The translations under genes were made by a program, and so were the position numbers. Shown piece after piece: positions 41,065 through 50,417 of a stretch of 52,077 nucleotides of DNA (the stretch's first letter is position 1; every line of letters starts with the position of its first letter). The stretch is from Pseudomonadales bacterium (GTDB lineage: Bacteria > Pseudomonadota > Gammaproteobacteria > Pseudomonadales > DC-out160), in NCBI GenBank assembly GCA_019090455.1, contig JAHRWA010000002.1:1-52077 (forward strand), read 5' to 3'. The notes below the pieces were generated by a model that was given only the letters and a program-made list of their open reading frames with translations, had not been told where the DNA came from and searched no databases.

Positions 41065-41715
41065 ATGATTAAGACATTACTCGTGCTTGTATTTACCGTT
41101 ATCCCTAGCCTTTCATTTGCGACGCCAATTACGTACACCTTTAGCGGTATGATTTCTGCGGTAGTTGATGTGCCGACGGGTAGCTCAACTCCCTTGTCGC
41201 AAGAGGATTTCGATTGGAGGTTATTGAATCTGGGCCTCAGTGTGGGCAGTGAGGTGAGCTATCAAGTTGTTGTGGATCGAGATCGAGAGGGTAATGATTG
41301 GTTTGGCCCTAAGCCCGGTGAAACGGTTGCTGGCGTAAATGTGCTGACGGATACGTATCATGCCGATTTAGCGGGAGGCCCCCAATTTGAGTTGGATCTA
41401 CCTTCCTTCGTACAGCCGCAGCACATAGTGATAGAGGCAACCGGTACGCTTGGTCGCTATATGGGGGTGGATCAAATGATTTTCACTATGGATAAATTAT
41501 TTGGAGCAGAGTTGGAGCTGGGTGATGTGGTGCAATCTAATAATTGGGGTATTTTAGGTGATCTAATGATTACGGATATTTCGAGTGTTAATGTGCCGGA
41601 ACCGCATACGGCGCTCATGTTAGCTTTTGGGATTTGTTTTCTTCGGGTGATGAAAACAAAACGCTCTTCCCAATCGGATGTCTTTGTCTTGAATGCAAAA
41701 TGGGCTGAGCCTTAA
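41065..41715 (+). CDS. PEP-CTERM sorting-domain protein
   Basis: 216 aa from ATG 41065. Signal peptide (core LLVLVFTVIPSLSFA) and a C-terminal VPEP motif (INVPEP-like, SVNVPEPHTALMLAFGICFL), a hydrophobic stretch, then a basic cluster (RVMKTKR), as in exosortase substrates. A tail of about 20 residues follows the basic cluster, longer than usual. The mature part (TYTFSGMISAVVDVPTGSST) is typical of small surface PEP-CTERM proteins. Predicted to be processed by an exosortase encoded elsewhere. Confidence 0.8.
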   Translation: MIKTLLVLVFTVIPSLSFATPITYTFSGMISAVVDVPTGSSTPLSQEDFDWRLLNLGLSVGSEVSYQVVVDRDREGNDWFGPKPGETVAGVNVLTDTYHADLAGGPQFELDLPSFVQPQHIVIEATGTLGRYMGVDQMIFTMDKLFGAELELGDVVQSNNWGILGDLMITDISSVNVPEPHTALMLAFGICFLRVMKTKRSSQSDVFVLNAKWAEP

Positions 41716-41731
41716 TCTTAAAGTAGGGAGG

Positions 41732-42073
41732 CTAGGGCGACAGGGTCACCTTTTTAGTGACTTCATTAGAGGGAGCGCTCACCATTCCCTCTTTATCAAC
41801 AACCATTACCGCTGTCCTAATAGTGTAGTGTTTAGTTCTCTTCGGTAAATTCAAAGTTATATCTGCGCTATTTTTTTGGGTGACGAGATAGGTGCCAGTA
41901 TAAACGATAGGTCCGTCCACTGAGTAGTAGAGCCGGTACTCCTTTATCTCCTTTGATTTTAGTTTCGAGCCGTTAGTCATGAGCGTTGGTGTAGACCAAG
42001 AGTTAGGTATGACCACTTCTTGAGAAAAGCAAAAACTGGGTAAAAGGGCGATTAGAAATAAACTCTTTTTCAT
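41732..42073 (-). CDS. Secreted Fn3-like protein
   Basis: 113 aa. Signal peptide (MKKSLFLIALLPSFCFS). The mature part (LKSKEIKEYRLYYSVDGPIV, RTKHYTIRTAVMVVDKEGMV, SAPSNEVTKKV) has the strand pattern and closing SNEV motif of a single fibronectin type III domain. Such small domains occur on secreted or cell-surface proteins; function unknown. Confidence 0.6.
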   Translation of the reverse strand: MKKSLFLIALLPSFCFSQEVVIPNSWSTPTLMTNGSKLKSKEIKEYRLYYSVDGPIVYTGTYLVTQKNSADITLNLPKRTKHYTIRTAVMVVDKEGMVSAPSNEVTKKVTLSP

Positions 42074-42261
42074 ATGCTGTCTCTATTGTTCGCAAGTCGG
42101 GGTAGTGAATTAATTAATGCAGTGAGTGCTAGCATTTTAATATTGTTGGTTGGGAGTTTTATAGCGCCCTGTTGGTAATAGTAACTTGGTTTCTACTAGT
42201 AAGTTTATTAAATTAACCATTCTGGTTACTATAAAAGTTCTACTACATGAGAGAGAGTATT

Positions 42262-42876
42262 ATGCATAAATTTTTAGAGACTTGTTCGGAATTGGGGATT
42301 GATAAAAGCGATCAGCGTCACAAGCTAGTTTGCGCGTCACTTAATGCCCTCACTTACGATGCCATTTTATTTCTCATTTGTGGTTATGAATACATACACC
42401 GGCCAAGCAGCAAAAAATGGGAAGGCATCTCGAGTTTGTTTCTAGCAGAAGACGGTGATTATGCGATTAATATATACCCCGAATGTCGAGAGCATATGCA
42501 ACGTATTCTGGGGCCCGGTAATCTCAGTCTGAAGATGAAAAGTGCCTATGGTCACACCGACAGTTTTGATGGGCAGTCTGCGGGTGTTGGGCAGAAATCC
42601 GGAGCTGGTGATTACAATTTAATTACGAAAGCCCTTGAAACTACACTTACCCATCATCAAGGGTTGGCTCAACAAAGTACTTTGATTGAGATAAAGGCTA
42701 AAACTAAGCTTGCTCTGCAAAACCCAAAAGGACTTTCAAAAGTGGGCCAAATGACTTTAGGTGAAATGTCTCAAGCATTGGCTCCCTACTGGGGCGGTGA
42801 CCTGAATCAATTAGGGCTAATGGAGGGTCTAAAGGCGGCGCATGCGCCTAAGTCAAGGTGGAAGTTTTGGAAGTGA
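42262..42876 (+). CDS. Hypothetical protein
   Basis: 204 aa from ATG 42262 (ATG 42247 also in frame). No signal peptide; a moderately hydrophobic stretch LTYDAILFLICGYEYI is near residue 40. The C-terminus is Gly/Leu-rich and ends in a basic, Trp-rich tail (SRWKFWK). Not recognised. It precedes the membrane-protein gene by about 50 bases. Confidence 0.55.
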   Translation: MHKFLETCSELGIDKSDQRHKLVCASLNALTYDAILFLICGYEYIHRPSSKKWEGISSLFLAEDGDYAINIYPECREHMQRILGPGNLSLKMKSAYGHTDSFDGQSAGVGQKSGAGDYNLITKALETTLTHHQGLAQQSTLIEIKAKTKLALQNPKGLSKVGQMTLGEMSQALAPYWGGDLNQLGLMEGLKAAHAPKSRWKFWK

Positions 42877-42930
42877 GTTTGATGGCACAGGGTTGTGGTT
42901 TGTAGTCCATTCTGTATTGGGGAAAGTATT

Positions 42931-43350
42931 TTGAGTTCATATGGAGCGACTTACAGTAATAAAAATCTCATCGGAGTCGCCTTTTTAACAGCCTTGCAAC
43001 TGTTTATTGCCGCAAAATTATTTAATGCGCTCAATGAATATTATGGCGTCATGATGTTATTTAATTCGGCGGTTTTACCTGTGTGGTTTGGTCTGATGCA
43101 TCCTCGCAGTCTTAACAATCTCATCCCCCTCTTTAAGCAGGTAATGTACGTCAGCATTGCGGGGTTTATCGTGAGTGGCGTGCTTTCTAAGATTGTTCCT
43201 CGGTCCTTCATCGAGGGTACGCCATTATATCTAGAGGTGCTTTCTACATTGGTCGCTGTTTGTGCCACATTACCGGCGTCCATCCTGCCTTTTGCGGCTT
43301 CACTTGTGTTGGTGGGTTTGTTGTCTGGGGCCCCAATAACTAAACCTTAA
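42931..43350 (+). CDS. Hypothetical membrane protein
   Basis: 139 aa if started at TTG 42931, which has GGGGAAAG just upstream (frame open from 42895). Several hydrophobic segments: IGVAFLTALQLFIAAKLF, YYGVMMLFNSAVLPVWFGLM, VMYVSIAGFIVSGVLSKIV and LVAVCATLPASILPFAASLV. Four or five transmembrane helices are predicted. No family recognised. Confidence 0.55.
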   Translation: MSSYGATYSNKNLIGVAFLTALQLFIAAKLFNALNEYYGVMMLFNSAVLPVWFGLMHPRSLNNLIPLFKQVMYVSIAGFIVSGVLSKIVPRSFIEGTPLYLEVLSTLVAVCATLPASILPFAASLVLVGLLSGAPITKP

Positions 43351-43453
43351 GTGAGGCTTAAGTAAGGCTCGAAACAAATCAAGACAACCCTGTTAACCCT
43401 TTTGGTTTTCACGGCGTCTTGATTGTGGGGTTATTGGAAAGGTGAAATCACTA

Positions 43454-44473
43454 TTAGCCTAAATCGGTAATGCTTTCAAGTTCCAAGTCAAACGAAACCT
43501 CGACATTTCTTGATGGGAGGACCGCTTCCGACTCTTCTTCTATACAACTGATTGATCCTGATGCTGTTCCTGAGATTCTAGATCCGGTTTGGGTAATCGA
43601 TATTGAGACATTGTTAGAACCAACATCATCAGACAGGTTGATACCGCATAGTTCATTAATTACGCTGATAGCAAAGCCGACTGTCGATCCGCTGTAAGTT
43701 CCTGACCCTGTGAAATCGTAAACTTGAAAAACAATAGCGCCCAAAGGAGAGTTTATCGATACGCCATTGACAAAAATGGTGGAAGTAGAATTTACGGTAT
43801 AGATGCCGGCATCGACGTATTCGGATTCTTGAGTGAGGGCACCACTAAAATCACCCACAGAAAAAATAAGCTCCCCACTAGCCGCGGTCCCTACTGAGCT
43901 ACTGGAATCATCATCTTCAAATTCCACATCGACTATCGATCCTGAACTGCTTTCTAGCGTACCGGAGAGACTCGCTCTACCTGAGCAGGAGTCTGAAGAG
44001 TCTGAGGAATCTTCCCAGCTCCAATCGGCTGATCCTGTGAAAAAGTCTTCATTGCTAATTTGATTAAAGTTCATCGCGAAATTACTAAAAGTCGTCGTTC
44101 CGCCATCTCGAGCAAAGGACCCTGATATTACGACAGACGTTGCGCTTGTAGATCGAACCGTTAGCGGAGTATCGCTAATCTCTTCTCCGCCAAGTGTTGC
44201 ACTAACGCTGTTGTCTGAACTGTCAAAATTGATGTCCAAAAGGAATGAAATGCTGCTGAATTCTTCGCAGGTATCTTCAAAAGCGAATGAGGCGACTCTC
44301 CATTGTGTGTTTTCGGGGATTTCTGGGAATTCGTCTGAAACGATAAATCGAGAGGAGTCGCCTCCATCTCCATTGCCTTCATCGTCACCGTCACTGCCAC
44401 CGCAAGATGCAATGAAGAAGGTAAATAGAAGTAATACAAAGTACTGTTGGAATGTAGTCAATTGAGTCAGCAT
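43454..44473 (-). CDS. Hypothetical Ser/Asp-rich lipoprotein
   Basis: 339 aa. Lipobox LFTFFIASCGGSDG; the following Asp/Gly-rich linker is common in surface lipoproteins of marine bacteria. The rest has low-complexity Ser/Asp stretches (EDSSDSSDSCSGRASLSG) and beta-rich segments. No domain recognised. Stop codons in other frames are displaced by the biased composition, so overlapping plus-strand frames are shadows. Confidence 0.65.
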   Translation of the reverse strand: MLTQLTTFQQYFVLLLFTFFIASCGGSDGDDEGNGDGGDSSRFIVSDEFPEIPENTQWRVASFAFEDTCEEFSSISFLLDINFDSSDNSVSATLGGEEISDTPLTVRSTSATSVVISGSFARDGGTTTFSNFAMNFNQISNEDFFTGSADWSWEDSSDSSDSCSGRASLSGTLESSSGSIVDVEFEDDDSSSSVGTAASGELIFSVGDFSGALTQESEYVDAGIYTVNSTSTIFVNGVSINSPLGAIVFQVYDFTGSGTYSGSTVGFAISVINELCGINLSDDVGSNNVSISITQTGSRISGTASGSISCIEEESEAVLPSRNVEVSFDLELESITDLG

Positions 44474-44840
44474 AAGATAGTTCTCCCTGAGTGTGAGGTT
44501 AGTGCATTATGATGCCAGGGAACCCTATGCGAATGAGATGATTCATGTCAATAATAAGAACTCCATGGGGCAGGGCAAATGCAAAACAGGATCGGTTCAT
44601 GCATCAACGAGTTGTTGTAAGTTATTGCTGCCAATACGATAACTTGCTAGTCATTACATAAGATTACATTTTGGTAAATAATTACTTGTAATGTGAGATA
44701 GGCTACATGTCCTGTTTCTTTCTAATAGTTCTTACTAATTTATAGAGTTGGAATCTAAGTCTGCACCGTACAGAATATAAGTGCAGACCATTTGAAGATA
44801 GAAATACGTTAGGTTCCAAACACATTACGTAAAAAACACA
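44474..44840. other. Intergenic region
   Basis: 367 bases with no supported gene. GTCTGCAC and GTGCAGAC (44759-44766 and 44781-44788) form an 8-bp hairpin without a T-run. ACACATTA(C/T)GT(A/G)AAAAACA is duplicated at 44819-44853 and overlaps the end of the MaoC gene. Confidence 0.4.
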
Positions 44841-45299
44841 TTATGTGAAAAACATAGTCAACCAATCGGCAACGATAGCCGGTTTGTCTTCACCTTCAAT
44901 CTCGACAGTGTGTTCAACGCACATTAAAATACGACCACCGTCTTTGTAATCCACACTTTTCATTTTTGTGCTGGTACGGACTCTCTTTCCGCTACGGACT
45001 GGACTCACAAAACGAACCTTTTCGAAGCCATAGTTCATTCCCATTTTAACACCTTCAGGTACGACATCACCTTCCACGCTTTGGGAAAGTTTGACCATTA
45101 ACGATAGTGTTAAAAAACCGTGTGCGATGGTGCCGCCAAATAGAGGTTTCGCTGCTTCTGGATCAACGTGAATAAACTGGTGATCTTCCGTGACGTCGGC
45201 GAATTGGTTAATTCGATCTTGATTTATTTCTAACCATTCACCTTTTCCTAAGTCTTTTCCAATGTAATCTTTTAACGATTCTGCGGGTACAATTTTCAT
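44841..45299 (-). CDS. MaoC-family (R)-hydratase
   Basis: 152 aa hot-dog-fold protein. The catalytic motif is DVTEDHQFIHVDPEAAKP with Asp and His, then FGGTIAHGFLTLSLM. It hydrates trans-2-enoyl-CoA to (R)-3-hydroxyacyl-CoA, the usual role of MaoC/PhaJ-like enzymes. AGGAGATCAAC precedes the ATG. It is monocistronic as far as can be seen. Confidence 0.85.
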   Translation of the reverse strand: MKIVPAESLKDYIGKDLGKGEWLEINQDRINQFADVTEDHQFIHVDPEAAKPLFGGTIAHGFLTLSLMVKLSQSVEGDVVPEGVKMGMNYGFEKVRFVSPVRSGKRVRTSTKMKSVDYKDGGRILMCVEHTVEIEGEDKPAIVADWLTMFFT

Positions 45300-45446
45300 G
45301 TTGATCTCCTGTTTTGCGGATAGATAACCAATATCAATAAGCCTGCTAAAGCTAAAAAATAAAACTTTAGAAAACTCAGCTACTCATGGTATCACTTTTT
45401 TGCGTGTTTAATTCTTGGGCCGAATTCTAGAAAGAGGATTCCCCGA

Positions 45447-48400
45447 TCAAATTGCCGCCGTCACTTCCAAATCATGAAAAACACAAGCCTCCTTTAGCGC
45501 CCCCCTCGCCAGATCCTTATGATGGGAGTGATGAGTAAAATACAGAACCTGTGTCTTCTCCGCGAGTTCACCTAATATCTGGAATGCCACTAAGCTACGT
45601 TCATCGTCAAAGGTCATCATAATGTCATCAATGATAAGAGGGATGGGATCATGGTGGTCGAAGTAATGGAGGATGGATGCGATACGTAAACAAAAAAACA
45701 ATTGGTCACGAGTGCCTTCGCTGAGTCCATTAATAGGGATTTCTCTATCGCCTCTTACGCAATAGAGTTCGGGTTCATCTTTGTCGTTGTATTGTGTCAC
45801 TAGACGAGGGTAGCGGCCTAAGCTAATGCGACAAAAATACGTTTCTGCTAAGGCGAGTATGGGGCCTTGATTTTGTTCTCGGTAGCTTTCGATCTGTTCG
45901 CTGAGTAATTGTCGTGTAATGGCGAGCATACAGTATTCACGATAATGGACGTCTATTTGTGCTAAGGCGCTCTCCGCATCTTCTGCAGCAGTGACGGCAC
46001 CTTCTTGGTTTTCCAAGGTATTAAATTCACTGATCGCGGTGGTTTCGTTTTTTATAGCGAGTTCCTTTTTCTGCTCTAGTTCCTTCAGCTCTGCAATGGC
46101 CTCATTGATCATGAGTGGCAGTTCATCGATATTGATGCCTTCGATTTCTGTATAGAGTTCGGTGATGGTGTAGGATTCTGCTTTCAGCGTTTTCTCTATG
46201 GTAGCAAGACTTTTTCTTAAGTCTGCTCTATTGGTATTCTCAGTTTCAATGAGTTGTAATTCTTCGGTGGTTTCGCAGCCCGCTAATTGAAATAAAGCCG
46301 CCAATTGGTCTTGCTCTGTTTTTAGCTGCTGAATTTCGCTGGCTAACGTGGATTGATGTCTCTTTATAGTGGTCCTTATCGTCTGTACGTTTCTCTTGTT
46401 TGTCTGCGTTATTGTTAACGCCTCTAGTAAACTGTGAAGATTGATTAAGGTATCCTGCGGGTTTTTATCCGTAATACCACATTCCGAGATCAGTTTAGCG
46501 ACAGTATTTTCAAATCGGTTAATCTGAACTTTTAGCTGATTACGCTTGGTGTCTATCTGATCGTGTTCCTTCAGTAACTTAGCAAGTTGATCAAATAGGC
46601 TTAACTGAATCGTCACTGTGTGGATGCTACTATCGCTAGGGACTTCTAATACGATAATTTGTTTAGTCCAACGTTGTTGCCATTGTTTTTTTTCTTGATT
46701 CAATTCAGCGATTTCATGGGATAGCTTGGTTTTTAATTTTTGAGCATCTTTTTGTCGGGTTAAATGGCTTTGCCTCTCGTCCTTAATTTGTGAATGTTTT
46801 GTGAGGAGGGCGTTTGCTAGCTCCAAGAGAAAGCTAAGGGGTTTGTGAGTGTTGGTGTCGATATTAGCGTTAGTGGTAGTGAATTCCCCAGATTGTGCCA
46901 ACAGGCTGGTTAGCGTGTTAATCGCATTTTCGATATGAGGTGCTTTATCTTCTATGTTGGCGTTGAGTTTGATTTTCTCCGTGACGGCGACTTGTAGTTG
47001 TCTGAAACTGATTTCCCATTGGAGCATCTCAGCGTAAGAACCGGGGGATGCGACTTCAGCTGGCCATAGGGCTTGCCATTCCTCGGCTGAGACCGCAAGT
47101 CCATTGTTTATGTTATGCAGTGTTGTTTGCTGCTGATGTCGTTTGTCAGTGAGCTTTTCAAGTTGAATTTCTTGTAAGCCATATTCTGCTAGCTGATCGG
47201 CTTCCCGTCTTAATCGGTCGGCATATTGATCGGCTGCACTCGTTTGGGTTTCATAGTTAGCAATTGTTAGAGTCTTGTTTGGCTCGTTAGTTGTTTTTTC
47301 TATCCAATCATTTTTAATTTCAAGCCAAAGACTATCGCGCCCTTTCCTCGCGCGGAATAAATCGTTTTCGCTAATAAGCTGACCGCCGACCGTGGCTTCT
47401 TTTTGTTGAAATTTTAAGTTTGATATTTCAGAGTCGATATCTTTTAGGGAAAGAGTGATTCGTTCATGCTCTTCTATCTGTTTCTCATGAGCCGTTTTAC
47501 GCGCGATTATATTTTCATTGGATGGTATTACGAGTGTGAGAAGTTGATTGTCGTTCAGCGGGATTAAGCTTAACCGGCAGATTGTGTCTGTCGTGGTTTT
47601 TTGCAACTCCCTTAGCAGTTGCGTTAGCTTGTCGACGTCTTGCTCTGTTATTAGAGCGCGCTCTGCTGACTTGATTGCTAATGGAAGGTCATCCATTGCA
47701 AACTTTTCTGGTAGCTCCTCTAGCATCTCTTCGGCTTCGGCGAGTTGGTGTGTGTTCTCTTTCTGTTTGGTTTCGACGCGGGATAGGTACGACTCAATAG
47801 CCGTTCCTTCTTCAATTAATAACCCAAGTTTTTCCCGAGTGACTGTTGTGAGAATGAGTTCCTCTGGATTTTTATTCGGATTTTTTGGTGATAAATCGGC
47901 GATTAACGTCTTAAGCTCATTTTCTTTTTCAGTGGTTTCTCCTTGGGCTAACTGAAATTCATCAATGTTATTTCGATATAGTGCTCTTTCCTGTTTTAAT
48001 GCGTCGATGGCGATGTCCTGTGCCAATACCCTTTCATTAATGGATATGTTCGCTAATTGACTCTCGCAATTTAGTATGTCTTGGTTTTGCTGTTGAATCG
48101 CAGATTGGCAGCGTTTGATATTAGAGAGGGCGTTTAATCGAGTGGTGCTACTATCTTGAGGAAGGGTAGGGACGTTTTCAATTTCATTTAGCTTGGAAAC
48201 AAGATCCGTCCTTGATGATAAGTTAGGTAGCGTTCGTCGGATTCTTTCTAGGCGTTCTTTTTTCAAATAGAAAGCTTTGTGTTTTGATGTGATAGAGGCT
48301 AGTGCTTCTGTCGCCTCCTCCACCAGGCGGTGAGCCTTTTCCCATTCGGTAGACTTTAAGCAATGTTGCTTATGTAAAGCGTCTGCACTTTTCAGAGCCT

Positions 48401-48983
48401 TAAATGCGACATTGAGTTTTGGATTGCTTCCGGTACTTTTAAATAATTCGTTTTGTCTCGCATCGAGTTCTTTGATCAGTTGCTGAAATTGTTGTCCCCC
48501 CATGCCGGCGCTGAATAAGGCTTCCCCCAAATTACCCTGACCTTTAATCAGGTCTTCGCCACCCGCCACCAAGGTTTTGCTATCTAAACCGAAAAAAGTA
48601 ATAAATTGATCTCTGGGAAGGTTGCTCAATAGTGTGGCTAAGGTGAGATCGTCAACGGTCTGATCAGACTCGTCACGTAGGGTGCCTTTGTTACCCTTTT
48701 TGCGATAGAGAGCTAGGGAGTCCTCATTCGAGGTGGGCATGTTTGATGTAGATATGTTTGATGTTGAAATAGTCGCGCCCACCCTTAATGTGTTTTTCCT
48801 ATGCAGATGATCATCAGAGGTGCGACTAGGGAAACCGTAGAAGAAGTGAGTAATGGCTCTTAAGGTGCTGCTCTTTCCCGCTTCATTCGGACCGTAAATA
48901 ACGTGAACTCCTGGCGCGGATAAATCGAGGGTGTAGTCAGTGAAGGGACCAAACTTGTCTAAGCGTAAATCCAATAATCGCAT
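45447..48983 (-). CDS. yhaN: YhaN-like SMC/Rad50-type ATPase
   Basis: 1178 aa. Walker A at the N-terminus (GPNEAGKSSTLRAI), a long coiled-coil centre (about residues 180-1000), and C-terminal signature LSEGTRDQLFFCLRIA and Walker B LIIDDIMMTFDDE. It matches YhaN, the ATPase partner of the Mre11-like nuclease YhaO; the complex probably processes DNA ends. Its start overlaps the nuclease stop by one base (TAATG on the minus strand), showing tight coupling. Confidence 0.85.
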   Translation of the reverse strand: MRLLDLRLDKFGPFTDYTLDLSAPGVHVIYGPNEAGKSSTLRAITHFFYGFPSRTSDDHLHRKNTLRVGATISTSNISTSNMPTSNEDSLALYRKKGNKGTLRDESDQTVDDLTLATLLSNLPRDQFITFFGLDSKTLVAGGEDLIKGQGNLGEALFSAGMGGQQFQQLIKELDARQNELFKSTGSNPKLNVAFKALKSADALHKQHCLKSTEWEKAHRLVEEATEALASITSKHKAFYLKKERLERIRRTLPNLSSRTDLVSKLNEIENVPTLPQDSSTTRLNALSNIKRCQSAIQQQNQDILNCESQLANISINERVLAQDIAIDALKQERALYRNNIDEFQLAQGETTEKENELKTLIADLSPKNPNKNPEELILTTVTREKLGLLIEEGTAIESYLSRVETKQKENTHQLAEAEEMLEELPEKFAMDDLPLAIKSAERALITEQDVDKLTQLLRELQKTTTDTICRLSLIPLNDNQLLTLVIPSNENIIARKTAHEKQIEEHERITLSLKDIDSEISNLKFQQKEATVGGQLISENDLFRARKGRDSLWLEIKNDWIEKTTNEPNKTLTIANYETQTSAADQYADRLRREADQLAEYGLQEIQLEKLTDKRHQQQTTLHNINNGLAVSAEEWQALWPAEVASPGSYAEMLQWEISFRQLQVAVTEKIKLNANIEDKAPHIENAINTLTSLLAQSGEFTTTNANIDTNTHKPLSFLLELANALLTKHSQIKDERQSHLTRQKDAQKLKTKLSHEIAELNQEKKQWQQRWTKQIIVLEVPSDSSIHTVTIQLSLFDQLAKLLKEHDQIDTKRNQLKVQINRFENTVAKLISECGITDKNPQDTLINLHSLLEALTITQTNKRNVQTIRTTIKRHQSTLASEIQQLKTEQDQLAALFQLAGCETTEELQLIETENTNRADLRKSLATIEKTLKAESYTITELYTEIEGINIDELPLMINEAIAELKELEQKKELAIKNETTAISEFNTLENQEGAVTAAEDAESALAQIDVHYREYCMLAITRQLLSEQIESYREQNQGPILALAETYFCRISLGRYPRLVTQYNDKDEPELYCVRGDREIPINGLSEGTRDQLFFCLRIASILHYFDHHDPIPLIIDDIMMTFDDERSLVAFQILGELAEKTQVLYFTHHSHHKDLARGALKEACVFHDLEVTAAI

Positions 48984-50251
48984 TAGGAGTCACCCGCCTC
49001 TTGTAATAATTTGGGAATGATGGATTGCTCTATACCTGATAAGAGTTCATTTAGCTGAGCGGGATCATTGAGGTTTAACGCATCAGCCCACTGTTTGTAG
49101 CGTGGCGGCAGCTTGGTGTTGATGGTAGTGAGACAATTCAGTATATCGTCTCTGTTCTCGTCGTTAGTTTTGAGTTGTTCTAAGGTTCGCAATACGCCTC
49201 CCAATGGATTGTCTTGATCACGTAGTGCTTCCATATCCACTTTTGCTTGGGTGTTAAATCGAATTTTCTCAATCCAAATATCGCCGTCGCTATCGGTCAT
49301 TTCTGCTCGGATGCCGTAGGCCCACTCTTCTTGCCGGGATACTAAATCGGTGTGTAATTCAGTCGCGCCCTCTAGTGTTATTCGACAGGCGAGTAGTCTT
49401 CCATCAGCTTGTTCTTCTGCTTTGTTAATGACGTGGCGTAGGGCGTGGTAGAGGTCACCTTCATTGCGCGCATCCGATAGATCCACATGGCAATGATCCC
49501 AGCGAACCACATCGGGGAAATACTCTGTCATCGAGATGACTTGGTTATCCTCAATGCTGACCAGTGTGACGCCCTTGGGGCCAATCTCACGTGCATGCCG
49601 CCCTTGAATATTGCCAGGGAAAATAATAGGAGGCTGGGTTTCCACGACCTCGCGTTTGTGAACATGACCCAGCGCCCAATAGTCATAACCCTTAGATCGT
49701 AGCTTTTCGACGCTGGTGGGGGCATAAGCGGCATGTCCGTCTCGACCTTGTAGTGCCGTGTGTAGCATGCCGATATTAAACATCCCAGAGATGGGGTCCG
49801 GGTAGGCTTGTGTCATGTCTTCAAGAACGTCTCGCTCAGCATACCCCTGCCCATGGATTGCGATACCGAGGTCTCTAAATGTGATGGTTTCCGGTTTTTT
49901 GACGTTGAGTTGATGAACGAGGTTGGGCCAGTGGATCTTCTTTGTCATCTTGGCTTCTGCATCGTGATTACCCCTAATAATCACGGTGGGGATCAGGGCT
50001 TTCGATAGTCGCTTGAGTTGATCTGTGAGAAATAAACCGGCCTTAAAATCCTTTAGATCTCCATCAAATAAGTCACCTGAAATCAGCAGCAGGTCTACCT
50101 CTTCATCAATACAAAAGCTGATCAGGTTGGTAAATGCGATGCGAGTAGCTTCGCGAATTCTGTCCACGGGAGCCGATTCGTATTTCTCCAGACCTTTGAG
50201 GGGGCTGTCGAGGTGAATGTCGGCGGAATGAACGAATCGTACTAGTGACAT
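48983..50251 (-). CDS. yhaO: YhaO-like Mre11/SbcD-type nuclease
   Basis: 422 aa calcineurin-like phosphoesterase. Metal-site motifs are HSADIHLDSPL, ISGDLFDGD, RGNHDAE and WALGHVHKRE. The N-terminal phosphoesterase domain is followed by a capping domain as in SbcD/YhaO. First gene of a two-gene operon with the YhaN-like ATPase; together they resemble a DNA-end-processing exonuclease. Divergent from the MoxR gene. Confidence 0.85.
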   Translation of the reverse strand: MSLVRFVHSADIHLDSPLKGLEKYESAPVDRIREATRIAFTNLISFCIDEEVDLLLISGDLFDGDLKDFKAGLFLTDQLKRLSKALIPTVIIRGNHDAEAKMTKKIHWPNLVHQLNVKKPETITFRDLGIAIHGQGYAERDVLEDMTQAYPDPISGMFNIGMLHTALQGRDGHAAYAPTSVEKLRSKGYDYWALGHVHKREVVETQPPIIFPGNIQGRHAREIGPKGVTLVSIEDNQVISMTEYFPDVVRWDHCHVDLSDARNEGDLYHALRHVINKAEEQADGRLLACRITLEGATELHTDLVSRQEEWAYGIRAEMTDSDGDIWIEKIRFNTQAKVDMEALRDQDNPLGGVLRTLEQLKTNDENRDDILNCLTTINTKLPPRYKQWADALNLNDPAQLNELLSGIEQSIIPKLLQEAGDS

Positions 50252-50417
50252 TAAGGGCTCCAGGGGTGTGGGTTTAGAAGGAGTATATTAGCGGTAAACG
50301 CTTCGTTATTAAAATCTCTATCTATTACCCACTAAAACTTAATCAGTTTTCAAACATGAATAGGCTTTATAAATCTGTTATCTTGCCGTTCCGGATAATT
50401 AATGAAGTGACTCTATC
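50252..50417. other. Divergent promoter region
   Basis: About 165 bases between the YhaO-like and MoxR genes. No gene seen. It must hold promoters for both operons; none was assigned. Confidence 0.4.

Noticed and set aside
43380..43430. AATCAAGAC / GTCTTGATT inverted repeat as a terminator
   Set aside because: The loop is about 30 bases and there is no T-run; it may be chance.
47548..47955. 135-aa plus-strand frame inside the YhaN-like gene
   Set aside because: Antisense shadow with Ser-rich composition and no ribosome site or conserved motif.
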